Source: Persicaria tinctoria
Lineage: Eukaryota; Streptophyta; Magnoliopsida; Caryophyllales; Polygonaceae
DNA: 64,000 nucleotides
NCBI GenBank assembly: GCA_037127255.1
Contig: JBANSL010000013.1
Location: 64,855,688 to 64,919,687 of the forward strand
Direction of reading: 5' to 3'
Below are positions 9,725 through 21,960 of the stretch, one piece after another (within the stretch, counting starts at the first letter, position 1; the number at the start of each line of letters is the position of its first letter). Made by a program: the position numbers and the translations under genes. Under the pieces are notes generated by a model, which saw nothing but the letters and a program-made list of their open reading frames with translations, was not told the origin of the DNA and searched no databases.

Positions 9725-11150
9725 TGATAATGCATAATTTATATAGGCATTATAGGTAGTTCTTATTGCATTTAGATAGGAGTTTTGCATATGTTTTAGT
9801 CTATTTCTATATCTTTCTTGTGAAGTATTCGAGTTCCGAATCTACGCCTTTTTAGTGTTTATTCTATAGTTTTACATTCCAACCTTATATGAGATCTTGG
9901 AAGAGCTTAAATGAATGATTTTGGAGCATATGAAGGCTAAGGAAGGAGCATAAAAGTAGCAAGGAAGCACACTGTCGAAGATAAGGAGAATTATAACGTC
10001 TGATGGAACGATGCCCCCTGTTATTCACCCGACGCCCGTCGGTGTCCCGTATTCAACAATTGCCGATTTTAGTCCAAAGATTCTATTTGATTATTATATT
10101 GATATCTTATTCTCTAGGGTTTTGTATGACTCTATTTAGGTTATTTTCATTCATTTGTTGAGGGAGGTTGACATTATTGAGAGGCGAGACACATTAGAGA
10201 GAGATGAGCGTTACTTTGGCTATGAGTTGCTAAATTCATAGTTTCGTCTGTGATTCGAAGATATGGTTGAATGAATTGTGATGATTTGATTTCAAATAAT
10301 TATTTATAAGTATATTTAATAATCATCTTGTTCTTATTGATACTCCCTCCGTTCAACAAAACTTGTCGTTTACTATTCATGCACGCTTTTTTAGAATGAT
10401 AAAAACTATATGAAATATTCATTTTTTTAATTTTTTTAAACAAGTTTGTACTTATTAATAATAACTAAGAAATTGTTAAAAAAAATTATATAAAAAGCCG
10501 ATATTTTATATAGTTTTTAGCTCCTAAAAAAGCGTGCATGAATAGTAAAACGTCAAGTTTTGTTGAACGGAGGGAGTATGAATTTGTGTTCCTTTCTATG
10601 ATTGATCACCATTTTAGGAATTGCATCTATGTTATGAATTCGTTGTTGTTTTCTAGATAGCAAACGAAGTCATTGATTTAGTGATATTTCTATGCCTTTG
10701 TAGTGAATGATTTCGATTGATCTATGTCGAGTAGGTATTTATAGGGCTGAGAGGGTTGCTCCCTTGTCTTCTATTTGCGTTGAATCGATAGGCCAATTGG
10801 TTTTAGAACTTGAGTCTTTAATGTTATTCTTTAGTGATATTGAATAAGAAGATTGTATCTTTGCGGATCAATCAACCTTAGTCAAGTTTACATATGCTTT
10901 ATAAATACTATCAATCCTGGGATTTTGAACCTCGACCATTGTCGAGAATTACAAGTGAAATGCTTTTCTATCTTATTATTAATACTATGCAATCATTACT
11001 ATATTCGCTTTACTTTGCCATCAATTTGCTATAAACTATTGCTATTATCTTAAGGCATCATTGTTAGGGATATTATATTCGCAATCATCTTTCCCTATGG
11101 GTTCGACTTCGGACTTCATCGTTATACTAATGTATTGGTTTATCAATCTA
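9725..11150. mobile_element. Probable solo LTR or LTR remnant (gypsy type)
   Basis: It starts TGATAATGCATAATTTATATAG and ends near CCCTATGGGTTCGACTTCGG...GTTATACTA, the kind of 3' border common in large Ty3/gypsy LTRs. It is non-coding. A MITE is nested inside at 10343-10576. The right border and target duplication could not be fixed, so the call is tentative. Confidence 0.35.
10343..10576. mobile_element. Stowaway/mariner-like MITE with ~90-bp TIRs
   Basis: The ends CTCCCTCCGTTCAACAAAAC and its complement are inverted, flanked by TA. The arms stay complementary for about 90 bp, including CTATTCATGCACGC. There is no coding capacity. It shares the outer CTCCCTCCG with the MITE at 8459, but the interiors differ. 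Confidence 0.88.
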
Positions 11151-11211
11151 TTGGTTTTTTAATCTATTAGTTTGGGCATTGAGTTATGATGTAATTATTA
11201 TTTGGGGGAAG

Positions 11212-12130
11212 CAAAAGCTAATGACGTTCGCGGACCACCAGGCCCCCTCATGTCGATCAACTACCTTATGTAGTTGCAAAGGTTTTGTTCCTTGCTCTTG
11301 CTTCTTGGCTAGCAATTCTTTAGTTGTTATATACTTTTCCTCCTCCTTTGCATGAGCTTGTACATTCTTCTTCTACATATTTTCCTTCTTCCTTGTTTGC
11401 GTGTTTCTCCTTCTTCTTTGATTCTTGTTGTAAAACGTTCAGGGTAGGCAAATTCTTGCTCTCCTGGTAGTCATTAAATCCCATTCACATGTTCTTCAGA
11501 CGCAGTTACACAAAATGCACAAGCTTAGTAATGTCTACCTTATTCTTCAAGCCTTTTTTCCGCTTCCTAGAGGAACCACCTTCATCATCATCATCCGAAT
11601 TGCCAGATCCAAATACACCATAAACAACATCTTCCTTAGACTGCATAGGCTTTTTCTTTTGCTTTTTTGTAATAGAACACGCCCCCTATCCACTGACCAT
11701 CCTCTAAATCATTCTCCGTCCCAAACCGTTGCATCTCCTGATCGTCATCCATCTCCGTTGCCGCCTAAAATAAATTTCAAATAAGCAACTAATAAACCTT
11801 GGAAAATAATTGTTTGCAATGACCAATGCAATAATATAAGAAACGAGTGCTACACACATATGCTGAAACCATTGGGAGATTAAACGCCTAAAAACACAAA
11901 ATTACATCCATACAATACTTTTCTACGACCTTGCATAATAGTTATGATTTTTAAAATTCTTAAAAATTTAGCAGGAAGAAGAAAACAACCATGATACCAA
12001 ACACGTTGTTAGTTGTTCATTACTCATATTTCATAATTCTTCTAAGAACTTACCACTATAGCAGTCGATCACGGTCTTCTAGATTGGAATTGCCGGTGTC
12101 GGAATCCTCTTTTTTGGTGTACATGGCTCC
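11212..12130 (-). pseudogene. STIPL/TFIP11-like splicing factor pseudogene (G-patch lost)
   Basis: From the ATG at 11752 the translation begins MDDDQEMQRFG and continues ENDLEDGQWIGGVFYYKK, which matches the N-terminus of plant STIPL1/NTR1 (tuftelin-interacting protein 11 family), a spliceosome disassembly factor. Frameshifts then give KEDVVYGVFG and DDDEGGSSRKRKKG. The similarity jumps from DITKLVHFV to LRLKNMxMGFNDYQESKNLP, so the segment carrying the G-patch is missing. The last similarity is TTKELLAKKQEQG and IDMRGPGGPR, in shifted frames. An upstream exon (to ~12054) with donor GTAAGT and an acceptor TTATTTTAG near 11766 suggest that a 5' intron survives. It is therefore a duplicated, not a retroposed, copy. 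Non-functional as a splicing factor. Confidence 0.75.
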
Positions 12131-12309
12131 ACCGATGAAGGTCGTCACCCGTAGAAGAAAGTAACGGCGAGAGAAAAGAGAATGGAGAAGAGAAAGAGGT
12201 GGTTTAACAAGCCAGGAAACATTTGTGTAAGAAACCCGTTTCAGAAGCCTAGCATTTTTTCAATTTGTTATAATAACAAGGGCAAAATCGGGAAATATTT
12301 GTGACTATT

Positions 12310-12830
12310 CATCTTTTTTTTTATTAGCTAAGAATTTTATGGCCATACTCATCGAGAGGTCGACAAAGTTGGCAGACGGCGCAGACGGCGAACCGTCAAA
12401 CATACAATCATAATAATAAAATGGTGCAACACAAAGACGGTAAACAAACAGTCACTAAAAGAAAAGACGAGCATAATCCATAACAACTGAGGACAACGAA
12501 GACAGAACAAAAACCAAGCGCCATCGATCAAGAGATAACACTGCTGGCCAGCGGTACATCAGGAGTCCCCCTGTGGGCGATGAAGACGAACTTCCAAGGA
12601 AATTTCCGAAATACGGAGTCACCTTGATTAACACCACCATGACCCCAGCCAGACCCGACACCGGACGCACGAGCCCCAACTCAGATCAAAACCGCCAAGA
12701 ACAACCAGAAAAACTATTGTGAACCACCCTCGTAGAGAGCGCACCTTCAAGCCCTTTCAGGATTTTATCAAACCCTTTCGGGATTTAGACTACCCTTTCG
12801 GGCGGGTTTACACGTTGTTGCTTGTGGCTA
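12310..12830 (-). mobile_element. Possible reverse-oriented retroelement 3' tail
   Basis: A T-rich start at 12313, read on the minus strand, is an A tail after ...GGCCATAAAATTCTTAGC. The body is GC-balanced with no long frame. This would fit the 3' UTR of a LINE; I could not identify a protein domain. Low confidence. Confidence 0.3.
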
Positions 12831-13059
12831 TTCATCTTGTAACTCTAGCTTTTATATCTAGATATATAGAAAAGAAAGTTTTTGTTTAAATGTATTGGAG
12901 AAAACCTTAAATTTTTTATTTAATTAGACATTTTTAGTAGAAAAAAACTACGAGAAATAAAAATTGGTTGGTTGGGTGAACTTTTGCGGTATATATCGCG
13001 CTACATGATTTGTTTTGCTGCATTTGAACTTTAGCACCGCAGGACCTGCATCAGTATCA

Positions 13060-13300
13060 CAAACAACCCTCACATACCGAGCTCGAACGAGCTCCTTTTC
13101 CGAGCTTGGGCTCGTTCGTTTAGCTTGATTGAGCATATCAAGCCGAGCTTGAGCTTAGGATTAGGCTCGCAAGCCAAGCTTGGGCGTATAAAAAAAGCTC
13201 ATGAAATTTTAGGCTCGAGTTCGAATCGGATCGTTTATCGCTCGAGCCAAGCTTGAACATGCCAAGGTTGACTCATTCAACTCGAATAGCACCCATAGCC
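13060..13300. mobile_element. Degenerate GAGCTC-rich hAT-like element
   Basis: Dense GAGCTCG/CGAGCTTGG motifs lead to an end ACTCGAATAGCACCCATA, the reverse complement of the TAGGGGTG-type terminus of the family seen complete at 13713 and 37286. The opposite end is unclear (possibly near ACAACCCTCA at 13058). Confidence 0.45.
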
Positions 13301-13704
13301 TCAAGGAGTTAACCTTGGAGTCCAAGGAGATGGAAATGGAGGCCCCAAAGAGAATTTATTTATTTATTTTCCTTGATAGCCAAGGATTTGGTCCTTGCCG
13401 GCCTTAAGGATCAAATCCTTACAAGTCAAGGATGTCGGCGGGATTAGTGTAGTCCTTGAGGAAGTTGCTGACGACGGGGTGATGGAGGGCGACACAGTGG
13501 TGGATGCGGCCCCTGGTGGATGGGAAGAAAAGACGTGGCGCAAAGAGGATATGAGGAGTTAAAGGTGGCAAAATTTCTCTGTTGGAGATGAGATTTCTAG
13601 GTTTCAGGGAGATCCGTGACCTCTTAGAGGTTAGTTGATGTTTGGGTTGGGCGGTCGAGATCACATGATTCCGATGGTGGGGAGTGGAGTTGGTGTGATG
13701 ATGT
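13301..13704. other. Spacer with an unrecognised short frame
   Basis: A minus-strand frame of 81 codons (13419-13664) is present. It matches no family I recognise, and I do not call it a gene. Confidence 0.4.
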
Positions 13705-13712
13705 GGTGGAGA

Positions 13713-14102
13713 TAGGGTGTTATTCGAGCCGAACGACCTGAGATTGACATGTTCAAGCTTGATTCGTTTTTTAAACGAGACCGAGCTGAGCCGAGCCTAA
13801 TTTTCAAATGAGCTTTTTATTTTGTTCAAGCTTAGCTTGTTTAGAAAATGAACGAGCTCAAACCGAGCTTTTTTCGTGCTTTAAGTAGTTCTACTTGGTT
13901 ATAACATGTTAACTTAAAGAAAATTTTAGAAATTCTACAGAATTCGAGTTATTCGAGCTTTATTCGAACGAGCCGAGCTTTCAACTGAGCTTAAGATTTT
14001 GTTCAAGTTTGACTTGTTTAAGTAAGTGAATCAGCTCGAGTCGAGCTTTTTCGAACCGATTCCAAGCCGAGCTCGAGCTGTTCAGTTCATATAACAACCC
14101 TA
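13713..14102. mobile_element. Complete 390-bp hAT-like MITE
   Basis: Left end TAGGGTGTTATTCGAGCC, right end GTTCATATAACAACCCTA (inverted). Perfect 8-bp target duplication GGTGGAGA at 13705-13712 and 14103-14110, as expected for hAT. The interior is made of inverted and direct GAGC/GCTC motifs typical of hAT subterminal transposase sites. No coding frame. Confidence 0.85.
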
Positions 14103-14110
14103 GGTGGAGA

Positions 14111-14978
14111 TTCATAAAGATAATGGTGGCGGATTACGCCTATGATAGCCGTGACGGGTTACGCGCGGTGGTATTTTTCACTTGCGAGTTTTGCTCACAA
14201 ATAATTATAGGTTGTTATGTCAAAAAATTGGCTAAAATTTATCCCATATGAGAAATGATTTAATATGAAATAATTTATAGTTTTATACTCGTATCTTTAA
14301 TACAGTAGTAATTTTTAAAGTTCATATAAAACCTTTTTCCTATTTATTTTACCCCAAATGGCAATTATCCGGCACCAAAATTTGAAAGTTGGTTTCCAAT
14401 CTCCTTTTGTAGAAATTGTCCGTTCTAATCCAAGTGTGTGCCTCCCAGCAAAGCAAAGTATATCTTCTTCTCCTGTCACTGTCGACCCCCCCTCTCACTC
14501 TTCCAGTGAGACTGAGAACCACACCCCACAGATGAGAGAGAATCAGATAAAATCTTCAAATTTCACCATTTAAAAAAAAGAAGAAGAAAGAAAGCATTAC
14601 CAATCCCAATCCCATGTTGCTTCCAGAGGAGAGAGAAACTGGGTCTTAACAATGGCGCCTCCTCTGTGAAGTGCTCAGAACAGTACAGTACCGAAACAGC
14701 TCTGATCACTCAAATCCTGTGCACCCTCCATTAACCCACCTCCCCCTTCTCACTTCACAAATTTTGAATTCCCAACGCTCACTTCACACCACTCCTCACT
14801 CATTCTCTAACATTAGAAAAAAGAGGGAGCTTTCAATCTCCAAAAACCCCTCTTGGACAATGCCCATTTCTTCTTGTTGAGGGAGTTTGGTGATACTGGT
14901 TTCACAGATTTGGACCTGTTCAAGTGAGTTTCCCTGTCCTCGGCTAAAAGGAGCGTCAGTTAATCTTCTAGGGTTTCG
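14111..14978 (+). promoter_or_regulatory. Upstream region and 5' UTR exon of the AHL gene
   Basis: The interval before the AHL coding region has no other gene. C/T-rich tracts (14580-14900) are typical of plant 5' UTRs. A donor GGTTTCG|GTAAGT at 14979 ends a likely leader exon. A TATA-like TATAAAA lies near 14326, but I cannot link it to a start site. Confidence 0.4.
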
Positions 14979-15312
14979 GTAAGTTCTGAAAAAGTTTGAT
15001 CTTTTTTGGGCTTCTTTGCTTTTGAACTAAGCACTTTTTCTGGGTCTCCAGAAAATTTTATGAATCCCAAACATATGAGCACTTTTATGTGCATTCTTTA
15101 GCTGATTACTAAGGTGGTTTGTGTTTATTCTTTCAAAGTCTGCATTTTTTAATGGGTTGTGAAATTGATAGTCTTATCCGCATTGTGAGGTTCAAAAGCA
15201 CACTTTTATGCTCACTTACTTACACTTTCTGTTCTTGCAAGAATTCAGTATACATATTTTTTTTTATTAAAAAAAAATCAAGCTTTGTGGCTAAGTGTGT
15301 TGAATTCTCCAG
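14979..15312 (+). other. Likely 5' UTR intron of the AHL gene
   Basis: Donor GTAAGTTC at 14979 and acceptor TTGAATTCTCCAG ending at 15312, T-rich throughout. It lies 49 bp before the ATG. Inferred from splice consensus only. Confidence 0.5.
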
Positions 15313-15361
15313 GTAAGTGGATACCCATTGAGAGATCTGCAGTGTCTTACAAATTAGATGC

Positions 15362-18300
15362 ATGGATAGGAGGGAAACCATGCCCATGTCAGGCTCCTCT
15401 TACTATATGCAAAGGGGAATGCCTGATTTGCACAGCCAACATGGAATTCGACAGCTATCGAACTCAAACATGCCGTTCCAGCCCAATGTCGGAGGCCTCC
15501 CTCCCGGTCCTGGCCTAGTAGGGGAGCCACCGCCCTCCATTCCACCAGAAGCCAATGTGGGTGGTGGTGGATCATCAACTGGGCAGCCTTCTGGACCTTC
15601 TGGTGTTGTTGTGAGGAGGAAAAGGGGGAGGCCTAGGAAGTACGGACCCGATGGCGCTGTGTCGTTGGCGCTTTCTAACTCGCCGGCTAATACTCCTCGA
15701 GGGTTGAATGCCACCACTGCTACCCCTCTGGTCAAGCGGGGGAGAGGCCGTCCGCCTGGGACTGGGAGGAAGCAGAGACAAATACCTGATGGTGTTGGTA
15801 AGCTGTGCAAAGAATGATTTGCTTGTTTTGCTCAATTCTTTATGGTTACTTAAATGGTTTTGTGGTGATGTTTCAGAAGTTTTTCACTGTACTAGGATCA
15901 TTAATTTGCATACTACATGTCACTGTACTGGGATAATTAAATTGATATGCTTAAATAAGTTAATTTTTTATTGTTTCTTCTGTCCATATTGCAATTATAT
16001 ACTATTATTGATGTTGTTGGAAAGTAAAAAGAAATGGCGGGGCTGACAAAGATTGCCTTTATTATTGTAATCTATAGTGCATTGAAACTAATCACATTAA
16101 CAAAGTACTCACACTTCAATGGGTTGTGAATTTGGGTGTTGTGACCCCTGTTCAGTTGCTTCATCTTCATCCGTCGGTCAACCGGTGTCCCCATTGGCTT
16201 GTGGTTTTGCCTAGGGTGTTGAATAATGTCATTTGCAGACATAAAGATGTGAAATTTATGGAATATAATTCATCTCTTGATAGTACACACTACAGTGGTG
16301 CTATTATTGATATAATTTACTCAACTATTTAGGTTTTGAATGTGTTTTGAACTTGAGCAATTTGTATTGTGTTTATGAGGGTCTCTGTGCAATAATAGTA
16401 TACAAATGTTAATCAAGAGGGCCCCTATTTTAATGCCGGAAAGACAAACAAACGATCAGCTTTCAATTTGTGCTGTTTATCATGCCTATTTCTGTATCAG
16501 GAGACAACGATGGAAGGGTATGGGCATAAGCTTACGTAATAGTTATTTGAATATGAATTCTCGATAATAACTTCTCTTACAACATTAGTTTAATGTGAAC
16601 CTGGAAAAAGTTGCCTGCCTGAATTTAGTAACTGACTTGTAATTGTAAGTATGCTGTAAGTTTAAATCCTGTGTAATATGCATTTCTTGTAGCTCTGGTG
16701 CAAACAACAAGTGACACTGCCAGCATAACCGACATTTATTCTCTAATTCTATGCATTTGCTGTTAGGTAACTGGATGCCAAGTTTAACGGGTGCAGGCTT
16801 TACTCCTCATGTTGTAACTATTGCTGCTGGAGAAGTATGTTTTCATCTTGATCTGCCCTTTGGTTTAGTCGTGGATATGATGAAGCTTCTTGTTTTATTG
16901 TCTCCGACAACTTTATTATTTTTTTAGTCATCAATAGTTCCAAATGCTTCCATTATTTGAAGTGGCTTTGTTTAAAAAAGTTCTTCCAATGCTTCTTTCA
17001 GAAGGCAAAAGACATAATAAAAACTCGTCCAAGATATACTCTTTGATGACATATTCCATGTGCTGATTAGAACTTTCCATTTTTGGTCTAACTAAATGTT
17101 GCTCATATTTTCGGTAGGATATTGCTGGGAAAATAATGTCATTTGCAAGACAAGGCCATAGAGCTGTGTGTGTAATGGCAGTAAGCGGCACTGTCTCCTC
17201 GGTGACCCTTTGTCAGGCTTCTTCCGGTGGCACCATCACATATGAGGTTAAGCCACCTAAAATATACATTCCTGAATATATTGATTCATTGGGTTTTAGT
17301 GGCACGACGCTTTGTAGATTTCATTGCCCGTATATGCTTCGTTTGTCATGTTACTTTCTCTTATGCTTATTGATACAACTGTTCATTTCTTCTGAAAATC
17401 CCTGTGAATATTTTTGTCGCTCTTCTGAAATACTTTTTTCAGTGACATTCTCCTTGTATTATACTGTAGTTAAATAACCAAGTGATCTGTGATGTTTCCA
17501 GTATCTAATTTGTGTTGATAAGTATTCAGGGTTGTCAATGGTTTAATATCTTATGGTATATGCATTGCCTTTCTAATATCATCAAATGATAATCTCCCAT
17601 TTTGATCGAATGTTGCATCCTCTCTTTTATAGGGACGGTTCGATATACTGCATATGTCAGGCTCTTTGGTGGTCACGGGAAATGATGCTTCCCATAGCCG
17701 ATCCGGAGGTCTTAGCATATCCCTTGTGAGCCCCGATGGCCGTGTCATTGGCGGAGGAGTTGGTGGAATGCTCATTGCAGCTAGCCCTGTTCAGGTAACA
17801 CTTCCCTCTTGTAGGCTACTCGTTGTGGACTTCCGCCTACTGCTAGACAAGGCGGGTGCAAAGCTGCTAACTTATCAGAACTAAACTGTTCGTGCTTTCT
17901 CGCTTCCATCTTTTAGGCTACTTGCTTCTTGCATTGCTCTTTCCTTCTTGTTGCTCTTGTTATCAAATATTACGTTCTTGCTTGGATCAAGAAGTTCATA
18001 CCATACCATTCAATTTTAAGTGATGCTATTGCTACCGCATTCCTTCGATACAATTATGTTGTCAGATTCCATGTTAGTGTAAAAATTGCTAGTCTGGTTT
18101 CTGTTGTCAAATTGCCAATGCTCATGTCGACGTACTGTGTAAATTAAGAAATGAAAATTCTATGCAACAGCGAATATGAAAAAAAAAAGTGCTTTTGCAG
18201 GTGATTCTTGGAAGCTTTGTAGGAGGGAGCTCAAAGATGAAGCAGAAGATGGGAAGACGAGAAGGCGGAGGAGGTGAAATTGTTGGAGACGAGATGGAGA

Positions 18301-18443
18301 ACCGCTTAGGCGATACAAATCCAGCAAGCCTTCAGCAACAGAGCCAAACTCCTACCTCTTCTTCAATGGGCGGGGCTTGGCCTAGCCCTCAAGCCGTGGA
18401 GATGCAGAACTCCCATTTTGACATCGATCTCATGCGTGGATAG
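15362..18443 (+). CDS. AHL: AT-hook motif nuclear-localized protein (type II AHL), five coding exons
   Basis: Exons are 15362-15797, 16767-16834, 17118-17246, 17633-17794 and 18201-18443, all with GT/AG borders and phases that join cleanly, giving 345 residues. The start MDRRETMPMSGSSYYMQRG and the end DIDLMRG are those of the AHL9/AHL10-like group. AT-hook 1 is RRKRGRPRKYGPDG (~85-98) and AT-hook 2 is KRGRGRPPGTG (~121-131). The PPC/DUF296 domain follows, from about FTPHVVTIAAGE through GRFDILHMSGS to VILGSFVG. AHL proteins bind the minor groove of AT-rich DNA, form trimers through the PPC domain and act in the nucleus as chromatin and transcription regulators. It appears intact. Its exact paralogue is not determinable by eye. 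Confidence 0.93.
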
Positions 18444-19010
18444 ATGGAATCGTCGAATGGTTTGTACGCATTCTTCTCCTTCTCGGTTGTTTAATTTAAA
18501 CAGTATTGTTGTAACCACGTTTAGAGACATAGATCTAGCTAATTCTAGGCAGTGATGACACTTTCGACGTTCAGTAATATATGGACCCTCCCTCGTTCGT
18601 GACCTCTTTCCGCAACTTGGAAATCAATTGGATAACAAAAGGATAGTTGTTTCGGATGCTGATACAACTACATGCTGCAAGGTATGCTTCCTTGTACAAT
18701 CATTCATTGTTCTGACTCTATTGTTGTTATGTTTTCATATTCGACTTGTTCTTAAATCATCGGACTCGTATTACCCTGAGATTGTTGAGCTTGTAATCTC
18801 TGCACTTTGCTTCCATGTTTCAAATAGCCATGTTTAACTTATTTGATTCCAGAGTACAGAGATATCTTAAAGAGTATAACTTCATCGAACGTAGCCCGAA
18901 ACTAACATGATTCAGGACAAAGGTAAGATTTGAAATAGAAGTATAGAGACTTGAGCTATCTAGTAAAGAGTAGCCATTCGACTTCTTTGTATGCCGAACT
19001 GGCTATTTGC
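18444..19010. other. AHL 3' UTR and intergenic spacer
   Basis: AT-rich sequence follows the AHL stop. Short frames only; no gene recognised. The AHL and kiwellin genes converge here. Confidence 0.5.
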
Positions 19011-19571
19011 TTAAACCTCGACCCAGGTAACATTCAGTTCTTTCCACTCTCCCTCCGGGATCTCCAACTTCTTCCAAACGGCCTTGGAAGCGTTGATCAC
19101 ATTGTGCCTACAAGGAGCCTCGTAATGATGAGCCTCGTCGCACCCCCAAGATGAGTCGCAGTAATCGACAACCCTAGCCCTCGTGCTCACCCCGTCTCTG
19201 GCCTTGATTTCGATCTCCCTCCCACACCTCTTCCCTTGGTTATACCACCCAGTGGGGAGCGCCACGACGGGCTCCTCATCGGAGTGGGATAGCTTGTCAC
19301 AGGCGGCAGGCTCGCCCAGCTCGAAGCTTCTGAGGGCCAAGACTGCCCTGGTCTCCCCCTCGGTCCAGACCGGAGGGGAGCAATGGTATGCGCTGTACAC
19401 CTTGCCTTCGACACAACATTCAGACATGGATGGGTTGCATTTTCCCGGGGGAGGGCTCGTGCCTATGAAGTGGCCGAATGGGCGGCAGTGCTGGGCCTCG
19501 GAAGGTGGGGTGATTGTGGCGAAGGCTACGAGGAGCACGAGGGTGAGGCCTCCGAATTTGGTGCTTCTCAT
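19011..19571 (-). CDS. Kiwellin / ripening-related protein
   Basis: An intronless 186-residue protein from the ATG at 19571. Residues 1-26 form a signal peptide (MRSTKFGGLTLVLLVAFA..., cleavage near SEA|QHC). The mature part is Cys-rich, with SECCVEGKVYSAYHCSPPV, then CDKLSHSDEEPVVALPTGWY, VVDYCDSSWGCD, and C-terminal INASKAVWKKLEIPEGEWKE. These are the hallmarks of kiwellins/grip22-like proteins, a double-psi beta-barrel fold secreted to the apoplast. In maize, kiwellins bind and inhibit a fungal chorismate mutase effector; a defence role here is inference. Length and Cys pattern look complete. Confidence 0.92.
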   Translation of the reverse strand: MRSTKFGGLTLVLLVAFATITPPSEAQHCRPFGHFIGTSPPPGKCNPSMSECCVEGKVYSAYHCSPPVWTEGETRAVLALRSFELGEPAACDKLSHSDEEPVVALPTGWYNQGKRCGREIEIKARDGVSTRARVVDYCDSSWGCDEAHHYEAPCRHNVINASKAVWKKLEIPEGEWKELNVTWVEV

Positions 19572-19645
19572 CTTCTCTTGGGAAGTTTGAGGTGTGTTGA
19601 GTGTTTGAGGTGTGTTGATGTGTGTTGTGTGGTGCGGTTAAGGGC

Positions 19646-19652
19646 ATTTATA
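19646..19652 (-). promoter_or_regulatory. TATA box of the kiwellin gene
   Basis: TATAAAT on the minus strand, 75 bp upstream of the ATG and followed by a CA-rich leader. The position fits a core promoter with a leader of about 40-50 nt. Confidence 0.55.
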
Positions 19653-19697
19653 CACAAAAAAGGAGGGCTGTGCCTATGTCAGTGGTGTGCTAACTGA

Positions 19698-20208
19698 CTG
19701 CTTGGGTTGCCGATTTCGTGGTGGAGTTGTTTCTGTTTAAAGAAAGGCGGCAATCATAATTGGGGGGTGTGAACCTTGGCAGCTTGTTTCACTTCTCCAT
19801 GTGCCGTACACGTCCTCTGACGGCTTGTTTGGTATCGATTACCGGGAATCAAGTTCATTAGGAGATCTTGGTTTATAAGGTCAGTGAAAAATCAAAGAGC
19901 TTAGGTTCCAAATGATTTCGGATCATGTTGGAGTTAGGTTGAGATCGACTGTGATGCCCATTTGGATAGGTTTGGGTCGATCAGGTTAGTTTCAACATTG
20001 ATTCTTTCAAATATAATCGAGTTTTAATTTTGGGCTCAATTCGATCGAGTGATGAGCGTGTTTTGTCCAAATCATGTTTTGGTTAATCCAACCTATACAA
20101 ATGTTGGATAAATAATAAATATAATCAAATTAAATTTTAGTTAAATCAAATTTTGGTTTTATTTACATTCCAGTTTAATTTTAAAATTTGGGTTATAAGT
20201 TTCAATTT
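19698..20208. other. Intergenic, nothing recognised
   Basis: AT-rich spacer between the kiwellin promoter and a LINE remnant. Confidence 0.5.
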
Positions 20209-21960
20209 TTTTTATAGTAGGCAAACATTAGGAAGACTTTGCTAAAAAAGCAAGATACTTCTTTGATCATTCTGCTGGATAATGTTAAAAATATTCATAT
20301 TAAAAGGGAGGGTGGACAAATCACAATTTCCTCTACTTTTAGCGATATAATCTGCTACCTTATTTGGTTCTCTATAACTATGTCTGAATTGAATATGATC
20401 AAAAGAACACGAGAGTAGCTAAGTTGATCTTCTCTACCTGACGCATAATTTCCCACTTGATATTACTGCTTTCTCTAATCGCCTTTATAACTTCCAAGTT
20501 GTCCCCTTCAATGATGACTTTTCAAAATCCTCTAGAGATAGCTTGCTGCATTCCAACACAAACTGCAGAAGCCCATGTTTGGAGAGTTGAACCTTGTCGT
20601 GTCTCCTGATGAAAAATATCAATAATCCGACCGTCGTAGTCTCTGATGACTCCCCCCACATGGCACACGTGAAAGGAATTAACCGAGCTATCTACATTAA
20701 TTTTAAGGATAACTCCTTGTGGCTTGTTCCATTTAGCTTTTAATCTTTTGATTTTGGATTTGGTTTTTTTTCCATATTTACATTTGTCAAGTTCCAATTT
20801 GTAATATTACATAGTCTTTTGAACCATAGATATTGTAGCTTCCAAAAATTTGTTGTTAAAAATGATACAATTTCTAGTTTCCCATATTGTTTGCCAAATG
20901 AAATTAAGATCTTCGAAATGTGAATTTTCGTGTCTAATCATCACGATATCTTCTCTCAACAAGTTCCTTACTCGACAGGTTGCAATAATCTTCCCAATTG
21001 GTAGAAAGTATTTTGGTTCAGTCTTTGTCTAATTGTTTTGGTTTGAAGATATTTTTCTTTTATAACTCTAACCCAAATGTTATTTTGATCCGTATATAAC
21101 TTTAAGAGCAACTTCATCTGCAAATTTATATTCATTTATTTAGCGGTTTTAAATCTAAGACTCCCTTGACTTTTTGGTTTGCATATATTTTCCAAACTAA
21201 TCAAGGGGGTATATCTTTGAGATTTTAGTTTATTCCAAAAAAAATTATTTGTTTACCTGATCAATTTGATTGAGTATTCCTTTTGGTAATAAGAAATTTT
21301 GCATAAGATAGTTCATCTTGGAATTGAGATTAGCTTGAATAAGAACAACTCTCCCGACATGGGAAAGTGTGGATGCTCTCCATTGTGATAATTGTTTTTT
21401 AAGGTTGTCGATAGACTCTTCAAAGACACAGTTTTTCACTCATCCACTAACCAGAGGAATACTTAGGTATTTTTCCAGCGTTTTTGATATTGGAATTCGC
21501 ATTTGTTGATCTAGAGATCTTGCAAGTGTCATATTAACATTCGCAGAAACCTGAAAGGAGCTCTTATTATAGTTTATCACTAGTCCTGACAAATTTGAGA
21601 AGTTATTTATCATATTTTGGATAGTATAAAGAATCTTATGTGATGCATTTGCGAAGATAATTGTGTCCTCTGCAAATGTGAGGAGGGGGATCGGTGTTCC
21701 ATTTTTTGTTAATTTGATTCTAATACCTTTGTTTTGTTTGAATTGCTTACCCGAACAATTATTTACTAGAACCTAGAAAGTTGCAGTAGTAATGCATTTC
21801 ATTACCCAGTCTATCCATTTGGAATGGAATCAAAACTTAATAAGCACTACTTCTATATACTTCCAATTAATCTTATCATAAGCTTTCTCCATATCTAATT
21901 TTAATGCCATCCAAACTTAATAAGTTTCAATTTGATTTTTTAGTCATCTACACAATTTTT
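20209..21960 (-). pseudogene. LINE (L1-like) ORF2 remnant: RT C-terminus and RNase H
   Basis: On the minus strand the order is RT then RNase H. RT pieces read KLDMEKAYDKINWKYIE (~21910), TPIPLLTFAEDTIIFANAS (FADD box degraded to FAED, ~21700) and KKQLSQWRASTLSHVGRVVL with QANLNSKMNYLMQNFLLP (21245-21439). RNase H reads WNKPQGVILKINVDSSVN with GGVIRDYDGRI (20522-20797), continuing to EGDNLEVIKAIRESS. Frameshifts and stops are frequent. An A tail (T run on the plus strand) near 20208 marks the 3' end. A 5'-truncated, dead copy. Confidence 0.8.

Noticed and set aside
19183..19590. 135-codon plus frame over the kiwellin gene
   Set aside because: Antisense shadow; the minus frame has signal peptide and family motifs.
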